Positions 27,702 to 35,907 of a stretch of 64,000 bases of DNA are shown here, one piece after another. Both the position numbers and the translations under genes were made by a program. This stretch comes from Cellvibrionaceae bacterium (GTDB lineage Bacteria > Pseudomonadota > Gammaproteobacteria > Pseudomonadales > Cellvibrionaceae). Within the stretch, counting starts at the first letter, position 1. Each line of letters starts with the position of its first letter. The notes under the pieces were generated by a model. The model was not told the origin of the DNA. It saw nothing but the letters and a program-made list of their open reading frames with translations, and ran no database searches. Where the stretch lies: assembly GCA_021151695.1 (NCBI GenBank), contig JAGKWU010000008.1:186001-250000 (forward strand), in the 5' to 3' direction.

Positions 27702-28415
27702 ATGATGAGCCATGTTTTAAGGATGATAAGCGAGCTGCGCTTGTTGCGCGCCACCCAACACCTGGTTATTTGCCTGTCAGCGATAGTGTTGCTGCAGGCT
27801 TGCGGCGCCGACCGCGACCGCCCTTATGATCCAACGCCCGTTTGTTCAAGTACGAGCTCAAGCACCTCCACTTCAACGTCCAGCTCAACATCCACCAGCA
27901 CGTCTACGAGCACGTCGAGTAGCACCTCAAGTACGTCGAGCAGCTCCAGCTCCTGCAAACCCCAATCCACGTCCAGTAGCTCCTCAAGCAGCAGCTCTTC
28001 CAGTTCATCCAGCTCCAGCAGTTCTGTTGCGGTAGTGGTGGAAAAAATCTGGAGTGCTGACAAAACCATAGCGCCTGTCACGCCCGCCAGTGGCCATATA
28101 CGCCTTGTGGGTCAGGACGAGTTCAACAGTATTATTGCCAGCTATGTGGACCCCAGCCTGATACCGGGCGACTATTTTACCGATAGCCAGGTGGTGCTTG
28201 TTTACGAGGGGGAATATGATCCCTGTGACGCGCACAAAGAGTTCACAGGTGAAGTTACTGTGAGTACGATCACTGACACTAGCGTCAAGTTGATCTTTAG
28301 CTATCAAGAAAAAGCCAAACAGGATAAATGTTCGGCGCAGCCACTCAATCCCTTTACGTTTTATCAAATCAAAACCAAAAAGGACGTGATTACTGAACAG
28401 AAAATTGTGCAGTAA
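27702..28415 (+). CDS. Poly-Ser/Thr linker lipoprotein of unknown function
   Basis: This 237-residue exported lipoprotein has a long n-region, a hydrophobic core and a lipobox ending in LLQAC with Cys34. About 60 codons of Ser/Thr-rich linker follow (27846-28025), interrupted by CKPQ. The C-terminal 125 residues form a globular domain I do not recognise (SGHIRLVGQDEFN, VVLVYEGEYDPCD). Poly-Ser linkers are typical of secreted proteins of Cellvibrio and Saccharophagus. I chose the ATG at 27702, just after chpC; an in-frame ATG at 27669 would overlap chpC. Position suggests a Pil-Chp link, but function is unknown. Confidence 0.8.
   Translation: MMSHVLRMISELRLLRATQHLVICLSAIVLLQACGADRDRPYDPTPVCSSTSSSTSTSTSSSTSTSTSTSTSSSTSSTSSSSSSCKPQSTSSSSSSSSSSSSSSSSSSVAVVVEKIWSADKTIAPVTPASGHIRLVGQDEFNSIIASYVDPSLIPGDYFTDSQVVLVYEGEYDPCDAHKEFTGEVTVSTITDTSVKLIFSYQEKAKQDKCSAQPLNPFTFYQIKTKKDVITEQKIVQ
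27846..28025 (+). repeat. Ser/Thr-codon low-complexity tract
   Basis: Sixty codons are nearly all AGC, TCC, TCA, ACG or ACC, broken only by a Cys-Lys-Pro-Gln segment. The mixture of Ser codons argues against a simple slipped-strand microsatellite and for selection on the protein linker. Confidence 0.9.
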
Positions 28416-28441
28416 TTGATGGTTGTCTTGCCTTTGTAAAA

Positions 28442-28474
28442 CAAAAACGCCTGGTTAATCCAGGCGTTTTTTTA
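28442..28474 (+). terminator. Intrinsic terminator after the pil-chp-lipoprotein run
   Basis: AAAACGCCTGG and CCAGGCGTTTT form an 11-bp stem around TTAAT, followed by a T-run. It lies 26 bases after the lipoprotein stop and precedes the convergent rsmE. Confidence 0.9.
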
Positions 28475-28510
28475 TGCGCGTTTTCCCGCTCGTTTGCTGG
28501 CGGTAGCTGG

Positions 28511-29236
28511 CTAGAAATCACCCCACAAATACTGCGCAAGGCTAATAGCTGCCAGTGGTGCTGTTTCGGTGCGCAATACCCGTGGGCCGAGTGTCAGCGG
28601 CGCAAAACCCTGTGCTCGCGCCAGCTCGATTTCATCTTCACTCAAGCCGCCTTCGGGGCCGATTAACAGCGCTACACTCATCGGTTTTTGTTCTTGCGGT
28701 AGGCCTTTACTGTCGCGGTGATGGAGTACAAATTTCAACTGGGCGTCACATTGCGCCAGCCAATCTTCCAATTTCATTGGTTCACTGAGCACAGGCAAAA
28801 GATTGCGCTGGCATTGCTCGCAGGTGCTCACCAGTATCTGTTGCCAGTGATCCACCTTCTTATCGGCGCGCTCGCCGCCAAGTTTTACTTCAATGCGCTC
28901 GGTCATCAGCGGTGTGATTTTGGTAACGCCCAATTCGGTGGCCTTCTGCAAAACCCAATCCATACGTTCGCCGCGGGAAACGCCTATTGCCAGTTCAAGT
29001 TGCAGGGGGGATTCGCGATTGTCCGCCGTGAAATCACCCACTTGAACGATCACCGATTTTTTATGGATTTCCGTAATTTGTGCTGCAAACTCTCCGCCTT
29101 CGCCATTAAACAACACCAGTTCGCGGCCAGCTTGCATACGCAGGACTTTGCCAAGGTAGTGAGATTGGGCTTCGGGGAGTTCCAGCAAAGCGCTGGGGGT
29201 GATGGCTTGATGGGTATGGATTCTGGGGATACGCAT
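28511..29236 (-). CDS. rsmE: 16S rRNA (uracil-1498-N3)-methyltransferase RsmE
   Basis: The 241-residue product is a SPOUT-family methyltransferase. It has an N-terminal PUA-like part (HYLGKVLRMQAGRELVLFNGEG) and the C-terminal knot (VALLIGPEGGLSEDEI, LGPRVLRTETAPLAA). It methylates U1498 of 16S rRNA using SAM. The ERMDWVLQKATELGVTKI signature is present. From memory rsmE also follows the chp genes in Pseudomonas. Confidence 0.95.
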   Translation of the reverse strand: MRIPRIHTHQAITPSALLELPEAQSHYLGKVLRMQAGRELVLFNGEGGEFAAQITEIHKKSVIVQVGDFTADNRESPLQLELAIGVSRGERMDWVLQKATELGVTKITPLMTERIEVKLGGERADKKVDHWQQILVSTCEQCQRNLLPVLSEPMKLEDWLAQCDAQLKFVLHHRDSKGLPQEQKPMSVALLIGPEGGLSEDEIELARAQGFAPLTLGPRVLRTETAPLAAISLAQYLWGDF

Positions 29237-29306
29237 AGTAGCCTATTCTTTAGGGGAGCCGTCATCCCTAGCCGGGCGTCCGAGCTCCTTTAATTCTGAC
29301 GGGGAG

Positions 29307-29414
29307 TCGTCATCCTCGCGTAGCGGGGATCCAGTTCTTGCTTTTGAGAGCTAGCAGTACCCTTGATAACGGCTAAAAACTAAGAACTGGATCCCCGCTA
29401 CGCGAGGATGACGA
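29307..29414. repeat. REP-like palindromic doublet, 33-bp perfect inverted repeat
   Basis: Arms at 29307-29339 and 29382-29414 are perfect complements over 33 bases, separated by 42 bases. Each arm itself folds: an ATCC...GGAT stem of 8 pairs closes on GTA. This is the architecture of REP/BIME extragenic repeats. Diverged copies of the GTCATCC end occur at about 29262 and 29461. Confidence 0.8.
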
Positions 29415-29467
29415 TTCCTTATTTAATAACATCCAGTGGAAACATCGATTCTCGACATAAGGATGAC

Positions 29468-29505
29468 GACTCCCTATTAAATTGACTCTTAATTAATAGG
29501 GAGTC
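29468..29505 (-). terminator. Hairpin downstream of ispA
   Basis: GACTCCCTATTAA (29468-29480) and TTAATAGGGAGTC (29493-29505) form a 13-bp stem with a 12-base loop, 8 bases after the ispA stop on the minus strand. No T-run follows, so it could instead be another part of the neighbouring REP-like cluster. Confidence 0.5.
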
Positions 29506-29512
29506 GAAAAAC

Positions 29513-30403
29513 TCAATTCCCACGCTCAATAATGTAAGCCGAAAGTGCCCGCAACTGGTCAGCATTTGTATTGAAACTCGCCAAAGCTGCCAGCGCCTGC
29601 TGGTGTAACTCCTGCGCTTTGGCGCGGGCACCGTCCAACCCCAACAGCGCTACATAAGTTGGCTTATTGCGGGCGATATCGGCACCCTGCTGCTTGCCCA
29701 GGGTTTCGGTATCGGCGATTACATCGAGAATGTCATCTTGTACCTGAAACGCCAGGCCAATAGCGGCGGCGTAGGTATCCAGCGCTTGCAGTTGGGCGGC
29801 GGTGGCGCCGGCGGCGGTGGCACCCATGCTGACGCTGGCGCGGATAAGTGCACCGGTTTTATGGCGATGCATGTTTTCCAGATGACCAAGGTCAATCTGC
29901 TTATCGACCGCCGCCAGATCAATCGCCTGGCCCAACACCATGCCGCGTACACCGGAGGCTTGCGCCAACTGGCGAACCAGCGCGATTTGAATAATGGGGT
30001 CTACCTGTTCAGCTTCGCTTAGGAGTTCAAACGCAAAAGTCTGCAATGCATCGCCGGCGAGAATCGCCGTAGCTTCGTCAAAGGCGATATGACAGGTGGG
30101 CTTGCCGCGGCGCAGGTCGTCATCGTCCATTGCAGGGAGATCGTCGTGTACCAGGCTGTAGGAATGCAAGCTCTCCAGCGCACAGGCTACGCGGTCAAGC
30201 AGCGTTGTGGGGGCGTCTGAATTTATCGCCAATGCCGCCGCGTAGGCGAGGGTGGGACGCACGCGCTTGCCGCCATTAAATAAGCTGTAGCGCATGGCTT
30301 CGCGCAGGCGGGTGGAATCTTCGCCGGGCGGCAGAAGCACGTCCAGCGCACGGTCGACACGGACATGGCACTCCTGTGCAAACGCTTTAAAGTTTTGCGT
30401 CAT
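29513..30403 (-). CDS. ispA: Farnesyl diphosphate synthase (polyprenyl synthetase family)
   Basis: This 296-residue short-chain prenyltransferase condenses isopentenyl diphosphate with dimethylallyl and geranyl diphosphate. The first Asp-rich motif DDLPAMD begins at residue 87 and the second is FQVQDDILD. GGKRVRP, near residues 44-50, is the IPP-binding segment. The start overlaps the xseB stop by four bases. In many relatives dxs follows this pair; here the run ends and a REP-like element follows. Confidence 0.95.
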   Translation of the reverse strand: MTQNFKAFAQECHVRVDRALDVLLPPGEDSTRLREAMRYSLFNGGKRVRPTLAYAAALAINSDAPTTLLDRVACALESLHSYSLVHDDLPAMDDDDLRRGKPTCHIAFDEATAILAGDALQTFAFELLSEAEQVDPIIQIALVRQLAQASGVRGMVLGQAIDLAAVDKQIDLGHLENMHRHKTGALIRASVSMGATAAGATAAQLQALDTYAAAIGLAFQVQDDILDVIADTETLGKQQGADIARNKPTYVALLGLDGARAKAQELHQQALAALASFNTNADQLRALSAYIIERGN

Positions 30404-30642
30404 TCAGTGTCATCCGCGTCAAATTCGGTGAGGCGGATTTCGCCTTGCTGTTCCAGCAGCAGGCTCACTTGCTGCTCGGCTTCCGCCAGGCGAGTCTGGC
30501 ATTCGCGCGTCAGTTCTATACCACTGGCAAAGGCTTTGAGGGATTCTTCCAGGCTCAGGTCGCCCTGTTCCATCCTGGTAACAAGCGCTTCAAGTGCGTT
30601 GAGCGATTGTTCAAAATCTACGGCTTTCTTTTTGGTGGCCAT
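30400..30642 (-). CDS. xseB: Exodeoxyribonuclease VII small subunit
   Basis: The 80-residue product has the XseB pattern: an N-terminal FEQSLNALEALVTRMEQGDLSLEESLKAFASGIEL helical hairpin followed by a coiled segment of Leu, Glu and Gln. It pairs with XseA to degrade single-stranded DNA. It is translationally coupled to ispA (ATGA overlap). Confidence 0.95.
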   Translation of the reverse strand: MATKKKAVDFEQSLNALEALVTRMEQGDLSLEESLKAFASGIELTRECQTRLAEAEQQVSLLLEQQGEIRLTEFDADDTE

Positions 30643-30795
30643 GTTGGCTCCCGGCTGAATTCATGGATGGCTGGGGATTATAAACGCCTGGCCGCGGGCT
30701 TGCGACACCTGCAACTTACTGATTGGCGCGAGTTTTCTGTAAGCCAGAAGCGCAACCTTGTGAGACATATCCTACAAAGTTTACCGAAATCCGCC

Positions 30796-30950
30796 ACTAG
30801 AGCATGGCATGAAAGTCCACAATAATGGCTTCGCTAAGGACAAGACCACTCGGAGAGTGCGGCTTGGAAGGAAAGGGAATAATTCACCAATTTGTCGAAA
30901 GACACATCCTGTAAAAACCCGCTGCATTCCCCCTGCAGCGGGTTTTTTAT
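30796..30950 (+). ncRNA. Candidate Csr/Rsm-type small RNA
   Basis: Five GGA triplets occur at 30838, 30852, 30866, 30870 and 30876. One sits in the loop of a CACTC/GAGTG hairpin (30847-30859), the form bound by CsrA/RsmA. A strong terminator ends the unit at about 30950. A TGTAAG at 30738-30743 matches only the left half of a GacA site. The 5' end is a guess. A 29-residue reading frame at 30825-30914 overlaps it and lacks a ribosome-binding site. Confidence 0.4.
30914..30950 (+). terminator. Intrinsic terminator upstream of gspE
   Basis: AAAACCCGCTGCA and TGCAGCGGGTTTT pair across a C-rich loop, followed by a T-run and TATT. It points in the plus direction, with no plus-strand protein gene upstream for more than 2 kb. 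Confidence 0.88.
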
Positions 30951-31110
30951 TTCGCGTTATTTAACCTGCTTTAGCTTTCTCGCCCGCAGTGTCACATAGG
31001 CAAGTAAATCAATTTCCAGTAGTATGCACCGCACTTTGGCGTGCAGAATCCGCACGCAATTTCTATATGCCCTTTCTATTTGCCCACGCGGGCGCATTAG
31101 GTGAAGCCAT

Positions 31111-32784
31111 TTGAATAAGCGGATTGGTGAACTGCTCATAGAGCGCGGCCAGATTCAGCAAGACGACATCAAAAAAGCTCTGCAGCTTCAGCAGTCTGTC
31201 GGCGGCCGCGTAGGTGCTGGCCTGGTACGCATGGGCGCTATTTCGGAAGATGACCTGCTCGATGCTCTCTCCGAACAGCTGGGAATCCCTGTGGCCAAAG
31301 CGGGCGATTCGCTGCCTGACGCCAGCGCGCTTTACGCCTTTGCGAAAGCGGCCTCTATTGATATCAACTGGTGTATCGACAACCGTGTGCTCATTTGGTT
31401 GGACGACGAAAACCAGCTTAACTTTATCAGCCGCGATCCACTGCTGCCGTTTATTCAGGAAGTTCTCCACTACCACTATCCCGATGCGCCGCTTAAGCCC
31501 TGGTTAGTTACCAGCCACAGCCTCGATTTGCTGGTGGATTATGTGCGTAGGGAGGTGAGCGCTGAGCGCTTTTTTGCCGAGGGCAGCGAAACCCGTGGCC
31601 TGCGCGAAATGGCCGAAGAAGCACCGGTGGTTGAGCTGGTGAATAATATTTTCGCCAAGGCCGTAGCTGCCAACGCCTCGGATATCCACCTGGACCCGCA
31701 GGAAGATGTCTTCCGTGTACGCTTGCGTGTGGACGGCGTGCTGCAAACACAATTAGAACAGCCGATTGACCGCTTTCCCGCGGTAGCTTCGCGGGTAAAA
31801 CTGATTTCCGAAATCGACATCGCCGAGCGCCGTTTGCCGCAAGATGGCCGTATCACCACCCGCGTTAACGGGCGCGAGATGGATGTGCGTGTGTCGACTT
31901 TGCCGGGCGTGCATGGCGAATCTATCGTGATGCGTCTGCTGCCCAAGGACCGCAAAGAACTGTCGCTCGAAACCCTCGGTTTGGAGCCGGACCACATAGA
32001 GTTGGTGCGCTCGCTGATGCAGGAATCCAATGGCATAGTGCTGGTCACCGGCCCCACCGGCTCGGGTAAATCCACCACTTTATATGCCGCCTTGCAGGAA
32101 GCTACTGATGGCACCCGCAAAATCCTTACGGTGGAAGATCCAGTGGAATACCAACTGCCCGGTATTACCCAGGTACAGGCCCACGCCGAGATTGGCTACA
32201 CCTTCGCTCGTGCTTTGCGCGCTTTCCTGCGTCAGGACCCGGACGTGATCATGGTGGGTGAGATTCGCGATGTGGAGACGGCGCAGATCGCTATCCAATC
32301 CGCGCTCACTGGTCACTTGGTGCTTTCCACCCTCCATACCAACGATTCGCTCTCGGCATTTACCCGCTTGATCGATATGGGGGTGGAGCCTTTCCTGGTT
32401 GCAGCGCCCATCAAGGCGGTGCAAGCCCAGCGCCTGGTGCGTAAAGTCTGTAAGCATTGCGCCAAGCCGGCGAATATCCCCGCATCTATTAATGAAGAGC
32501 TGATCAGCCTCAAGTTCGCCGGCGAGCCGCATTGGGTGGAAGCTGTCGGCTGTGCGGCCTGTAATCACACAGGCTATTCCGGCCGTATGGGTATCTACGA
32601 AATAGTGCCTATCTCCGGTGAACTGCACGATATGATTGTGGATAACGTGCCAGTGGCGGAAATGCGCAAGCTGGCGCGCCGCCAGGGTCACCGCAACATG
32701 TACCAGGACGGCCTGATCAAAGCGGCCAAAGGCCTGACTACCGTCGAAGAAGTGCTGCGTACTACCAGCATGGATATTGAGTAG
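31111..32784 (+). CDS. gspE: Type II secretion ATPase GspE
   Basis: This 557-residue cytoplasmic ATPase drives pseudopilus assembly. The N-terminal MshEN-like part begins NKRIGELLIERGQI. Walker A is GPTGSGKST near residue 314; the Asp box is LRQDPDVIMVGEIRDVETA, with HLVLSTLHTND after it. A zinc-binding tetracysteine motif sits at C447, C450, C481 and C484. The start is TTG at 31111, supported by AGGTGAA at 31099-31105. It opens an eleven-gene operon in the Xanthomonas Xps order E-F-G-H-I-J-K-L-M-N-D. Confidence 0.95.
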   Translation: MNKRIGELLIERGQIQQDDIKKALQLQQSVGGRVGAGLVRMGAISEDDLLDALSEQLGIPVAKAGDSLPDASALYAFAKAASIDINWCIDNRVLIWLDDENQLNFISRDPLLPFIQEVLHYHYPDAPLKPWLVTSHSLDLLVDYVRREVSAERFFAEGSETRGLREMAEEAPVVELVNNIFAKAVAANASDIHLDPQEDVFRVRLRVDGVLQTQLEQPIDRFPAVASRVKLISEIDIAERRLPQDGRITTRVNGREMDVRVSTLPGVHGESIVMRLLPKDRKELSLETLGLEPDHIELVRSLMQESNGIVLVTGPTGSGKSTTLYAALQEATDGTRKILTVEDPVEYQLPGITQVQAHAEIGYTFARALRAFLRQDPDVIMVGEIRDVETAQIAIQSALTGHLVLSTLHTNDSLSAFTRLIDMGVEPFLVAAPIKAVQAQRLVRKVCKHCAKPANIPASINEELISLKFAGEPHWVEAVGCAACNHTGYSGRMGIYEIVPISGELHDMIVDNVPVAEMRKLARRQGHRNMYQDGLIKAAKGLTTVEEVLRTTSMDIE

Positions 32785-32792
32785 GCCGCCCC

Positions 32793-33983
32793 ATGCAATA
32801 CACCTACAAAGCCCTCGACCCCAACCAGGCAGTGATCGCTGGCAATATAGAAGCCAGCGACGAACGCGAAGCCCTGCGTCTGATTCGCGAAAAGAACCTG
32901 CAGGTGCTGGAAATCGCGCCGCAAGCCGAGGATAAGAGCGCGCTGCGCAAAAAACTGGGCTCAGCGGAAATTACCGTCTCCCTGTTTGAATTGACCACCA
33001 TGCTCGATTCCGGCGTGGCCATCGCCGATGCTTTGCAGTCCTTACAGGAGGCAGATTCCCACCCGCAGTTGCAGCGCTTTTACCGCAACGCCTCCGAGCG
33101 CCTGCAGCAGGGCGCCAACCTGGGGGCCGCATTGGTGAGTGAGCAGGTTAAATTGCCGGATTACTTTATCCAGCTCATCGCCGCTGGCGAAGCTTCTGGA
33201 CAGCTCGCCAGCGCTATGCGCCGCGGTGTGGAGCAGATGGAGTACGACCAATCCGTGGTGAACGACCTGCGCAACGCCCTGATTTATCCGGCGATCCTGG
33301 TGCTCACCGGTATCAGCGCGGTGGGCTTGATCTTCGTATTTGTAGTGCCCAAATTCGCCAACATGCTCGACGGCAAACACGAATTACCCCTGCTCGCCCA
33401 CATGGTGTTGAGCACAGGCATGTGGCTGAACCAGAACTTCTGGTGGGTGATTATGTTGTTAATCGGCCTGGCAACTTTTGCTGCCATGCAGCTGTCCAAG
33501 CCCGCCATTCGCCAGGGGCTGTTGGATAAAATGGCTGGTCTGCCGGTGCTTGGGCGCTGGTTGGCTGAGTCAGATATAGCGCGTTGGTCGTCAGTGATGG
33601 GGGCCATGCTGGCCAGCCGTGTTGAGCTGGTAAAGGCGTTGGAGTTGGCGCGTTCCAGCGTTAAAAATACGCGTCGTCATAAAGCGCTTAATGCGGCTCA
33701 GCGGACAGTACAGTCAGGTGGAAGCTTGTCCAAGGCGCTGCAGGACAACCAGATTCTCAACGCCACTGCCTACAATTTGGTGCGCGCCGGTGAAAAGACC
33801 GGGCGTTTATCCGAGATGCTGATGGCCGTGGCAAAAATTTACGAAAACTCCAGCAAGAACCGCATGAAGCGCTTCCTGCTGCTGATCGAGCCGCTGGCCA
33901 TTATCCTGATAGGTATAGCAGTCGGGGTAATTATCATGGGGTTGATCCAGGCCATCACCAGCGTTAACGACATTGCAATCTAA
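32793..33983 (+). CDS. gspF: Type II secretion inner-membrane protein GspF
   Basis: The 396-residue polytopic platform protein has two T2SSF repeats. The first contains LFELTTMLDSGVAIADALQ and the second WSSVMGAMLASRVELVKALE. Transmembrane segments lie near residues 165-190, 215-235 and at the C-terminus (IEPLAIILIGIAVGVIIMGL). It sits 8 bases after gspE and binds GspE in the platform. Confidence 0.96.
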   Translation: MQYTYKALDPNQAVIAGNIEASDEREALRLIREKNLQVLEIAPQAEDKSALRKKLGSAEITVSLFELTTMLDSGVAIADALQSLQEADSHPQLQRFYRNASERLQQGANLGAALVSEQVKLPDYFIQLIAAGEASGQLASAMRRGVEQMEYDQSVVNDLRNALIYPAILVLTGISAVGLIFVFVVPKFANMLDGKHELPLLAHMVLSTGMWLNQNFWWVIMLLIGLATFAAMQLSKPAIRQGLLDKMAGLPVLGRWLAESDIARWSSVMGAMLASRVELVKALELARSSVKNTRRHKALNAAQRTVQSGGSLSKALQDNQILNATAYNLVRAGEKTGRLSEMLMAVAKIYENSSKNRMKRFLLLIEPLAIILIGIAVGVIIMGLIQAITSVNDIAI

Positions 33984-34028
33984 CCTTATCTATTCAATTT
34001 TTACCTCAATGAAGTGCGAGATATAAGC

Positions 34029-34466
34029 ATGAAGATTCAAAAACACCTTCGCCAGCGTGGCTTTACCATGATCGAACTGCTGGTGGTTTTGGTTATCCTC
34101 GGCCTGCTGGCCGGTTTGGTGGGCCCGAAGATGTTCGGCAAAGTGGATAATGCCAAGGTTAAAACCGCCCAAACCCAGCTCAAGATGCTGAAAGGCGCCC
34201 TGCAAACTTACCGTCTGGATGTGGGTGAATATCCCAGCACCCAAGAGGGATTGGCTGCAGTGAACAGCAAACCAGATTCCGCCAAGGCCAAACAAAACTG
34301 GCAGGGCCCATATCTGAGCGAAAAAATCCCGCAAGATCCCTGGGGTAATCCTTACCAATACCGCCGTGAGCCCCATGGTGTTGAAGATATCACCCTTTTC
34401 TCCCTGGGTGCTGATGGCAAGCCGGGTGGCGAAGGACTGGATGCTGATGTCGGTCTGGAAGAGTAA
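34029..34466 (+). CDS. gspG: Major pseudopilin GspG
   Basis: The 145-residue pseudopilin has a prepilin peptidase site RQRG-FTMIE with Glu at +5, then the hydrophobic helix. The GspG signature follows: LDVGEYPSTQEGLAA and DPWGNPYQYR, the latter with the calcium-loop region LFSLGADGKPGGEG. It forms the shaft of the pseudopilus. I chose the ATG at 34029; a GTG at 34014 is also in frame. Confidence 0.96.
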   Translation: MKIQKHLRQRGFTMIELLVVLVILGLLAGLVGPKMFGKVDNAKVKTAQTQLKMLKGALQTYRLDVGEYPSTQEGLAAVNSKPDSAKAKQNWQGPYLSEKIPQDPWGNPYQYRREPHGVEDITLFSLGADGKPGGEGLDADVGLEE

Positions 34467-34475
34467 CCAATCGCC

Positions 34476-34856
34476 ATGGCGACCCTGCGCCAGGGGTTTA
34501 CCCTTATAGAATTGCTGGTGGTGCTGATTATTTTGGCACTTACCAGCGCACTGGTGCTGCCCAAGTTTCCGGCTATCTATGAGCGCTTCCAAAGTCGTGG
34601 CGAGCTGGATGGTTTCTACCAAAGCCTGGCGGCGCTCCCGTTAAAAGCTTATACCGGGCAGCGCAATATCACTCTGGATGCTGATACAGCAGCAGACTTG
34701 CTGGAATTCCCCGCCGATTGGCAATTGGAAATCCCCCAACCGCTTATCTACAAAGCCAACGGCGTCTGCCTGGGTGGAGACTTGCGTTTTACCGCCAAGG
34801 GCATCACCCGCGAACTCCATTTGCAGCCACCTTTTTGCGACCCCGCGTCATCATGA
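34476..34856 (+). CDS. gspH: Minor pseudopilin GspH
   Basis: This 126-residue protein has an N-terminal prepilin site with an unusually short leader, RQG-FTLIELLVV, and one hydrophobic helix. The C-terminal domain is small and ends with a Cys pair in VCLGGDLR and PPFCDP that could form a disulfide. Position between gspG and gspI identifies it as GspH, although the family is poorly conserved. It overlaps gspI by four bases. Confidence 0.88.
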   Translation: MATLRQGFTLIELLVVLIILALTSALVLPKFPAIYERFQSRGELDGFYQSLAALPLKAYTGQRNITLDADTAADLLEFPADWQLEIPQPLIYKANGVCLGGDLRFTAKGITRELHLQPPFCDPASS

Positions 34857-35290
34857 TCTCTCCGTCCCGCAGTCGCGGTTTTACCCTAATAGAAGCCATG
34901 GTTGCCTTGGTGGTTTTCTCCATGGCGGCGATTGGGATTTATGGGTGGATTAACGGCAATCTCATCACCTTGGGGCGCCTGTCTGAAATAGCGGCAACCG
35001 AGCAAGTGCTCAACTCTTCCATGGAACGTTTGAAGCTGGTGGATCTCAGCACTGAGACCAGCGGCAGATTCAACGTTAATGGCTATTGGGTAGAGTGGAA
35101 TGCGGAGTTGCTGGAGCCGTGGAGGAATGGCACCACTGCCGTGGGGATTGTGGGGTTATATGATCTGGGTTTGTTCCAGGTATCGCTCAATTACATCAAG
35201 GATGGCAAGCGTGTAGGTGGGCACGAGTATCGTCGTGTTGCCTATAAGCAAGTGCGGCAATTCAAGTTAGAAGGGGATGAGCGCGAATGA
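34853..35290 (+). CDS. gspI: Minor pseudopilin GspI
   Basis: The 145-residue minor pseudopilin has the processing site SRG-FTLIEAMVAL and a hydrophobic helix. In the tip complex GspI binds GspJ and GspK. The ATG at 34853 overlaps the gspH stop; a longer in-frame reading from 34718 lies inside gspH and was discarded. The stop overlaps the gspJ start by four bases. Confidence 0.93.
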   Translation: MISPSRSRGFTLIEAMVALVVFSMAAIGIYGWINGNLITLGRLSEIAATEQVLNSSMERLKLVDLSTETSGRFNVNGYWVEWNAELLEPWRNGTTAVGIVGLYDLGLFQVSLNYIKDGKRVGGHEYRRVAYKQVRQFKLEGDERE

Positions 35291-35907
35291 GCCCCTCGCA
35301 CCGGTACAAACTAATGACTGGCGACCATCGTCAGCGCGCCTTTACCTTGATTGAAATGCTGGTAGTGCTGGTGATCACCAGTCTGCTGGTCACGGTCATC
35401 ATGCAGGGTTTTGGCTATAGCATGGGGTTGTACCAGCGCGTCCAGGCCACGCAAAAAAATGCTTACAGTGAAGTGCTTGCCTATAACTGGTTGCGCGAAA
35501 CCTTGAGTCAGCAGGTGGCGGCTCGTCCAGGTAGTCACGGGTTGGATGGGCAGCGACAAGAGCTGACCACTTACAGCTTCCAGCCGCTAGTGCAGCAACC
35601 GGGCACTCGCGCATTGATCAATTGGCAGGTGTTGCAGGAGCCAGGTGCGTTGCAACTCCAATATGAAGAAGCGGGACAGCAATTTCTGGTCTACGAGTGG
35701 CCCGAGTCGACGGGTGAATTTGAATATCTGGATGTAAAGGGCAACTGGCACCCGGTTTGGCCCGTAGAAAAAGCGGATCCTCCACATCTTCCGGAAGCCG
35801 TGCGCCTCCAGGTACATACCGGCAGTGAAACCCGAAATTACGTAGTAGTGGTAGCTACCCGAAAGCAATCCGAAGTCACCATGGATGAGGTGCTTTATGG
35901 TCGTTAG
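35287..35907 (+). CDS. gspJ: Minor pseudopilin GspJ
   Basis: The 206-residue product has a type III leader peptide site, RQRA-FTLIEMLVVL. The -1 residue is Ala instead of the usual Gly, which prepilin peptidase tolerates less often. The remainder shows the GspJ layout, with NWLRETLSQQ and a C-terminal VRLQVHTGSETRNY strand. It overlaps both gspI and gspK. Confidence 0.93.
   Translation: MSPSHRYKLMTGDHRQRAFTLIEMLVVLVITSLLVTVIMQGFGYSMGLYQRVQATQKNAYSEVLAYNWLRETLSQQVAARPGSHGLDGQRQELTTYSFQPLVQQPGTRALINWQVLQEPGALQLQYEEAGQQFLVYEWPESTGEFEYLDVKGNWHPVWPVEKADPPHLPEAVRLQVHTGSETRNYVVVVATRKQSEVTMDEVLYGR

Larger units (their letters stand above)
30643..31110. other. 468-base intergenic region with a candidate small RNA
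   Basis: This divergent gap between xseB and gspE should hold both promoters. It contains an intrinsic terminator on the plus strand with no protein gene before it (see the ncRNA entry). The part from 30953 to 31098 shows a short GCGTGC/GCACGC inverted repeat near 31038-31056 and nothing else I can name. Confidence 0.5.

Noticed and set aside
27846..28025. Tandem repeat that could be mistaken for a CRISPR or microsatellite
   Set aside because: It is in frame, uses mixed Ser/Thr codons, has no spacer pattern and is a protein linker.
30738..30743. GacA binding site (TGTAAG)
   Set aside because: Only the left half matches; the expected CTTACA half is missing, so it is not called as a regulatory site.
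30825..30914. 29-residue reading frame inside the candidate small RNA
   Set aside because: No ribosome-binding site and no recognisable peptide; kept only as an alternative explanation of the transcript.
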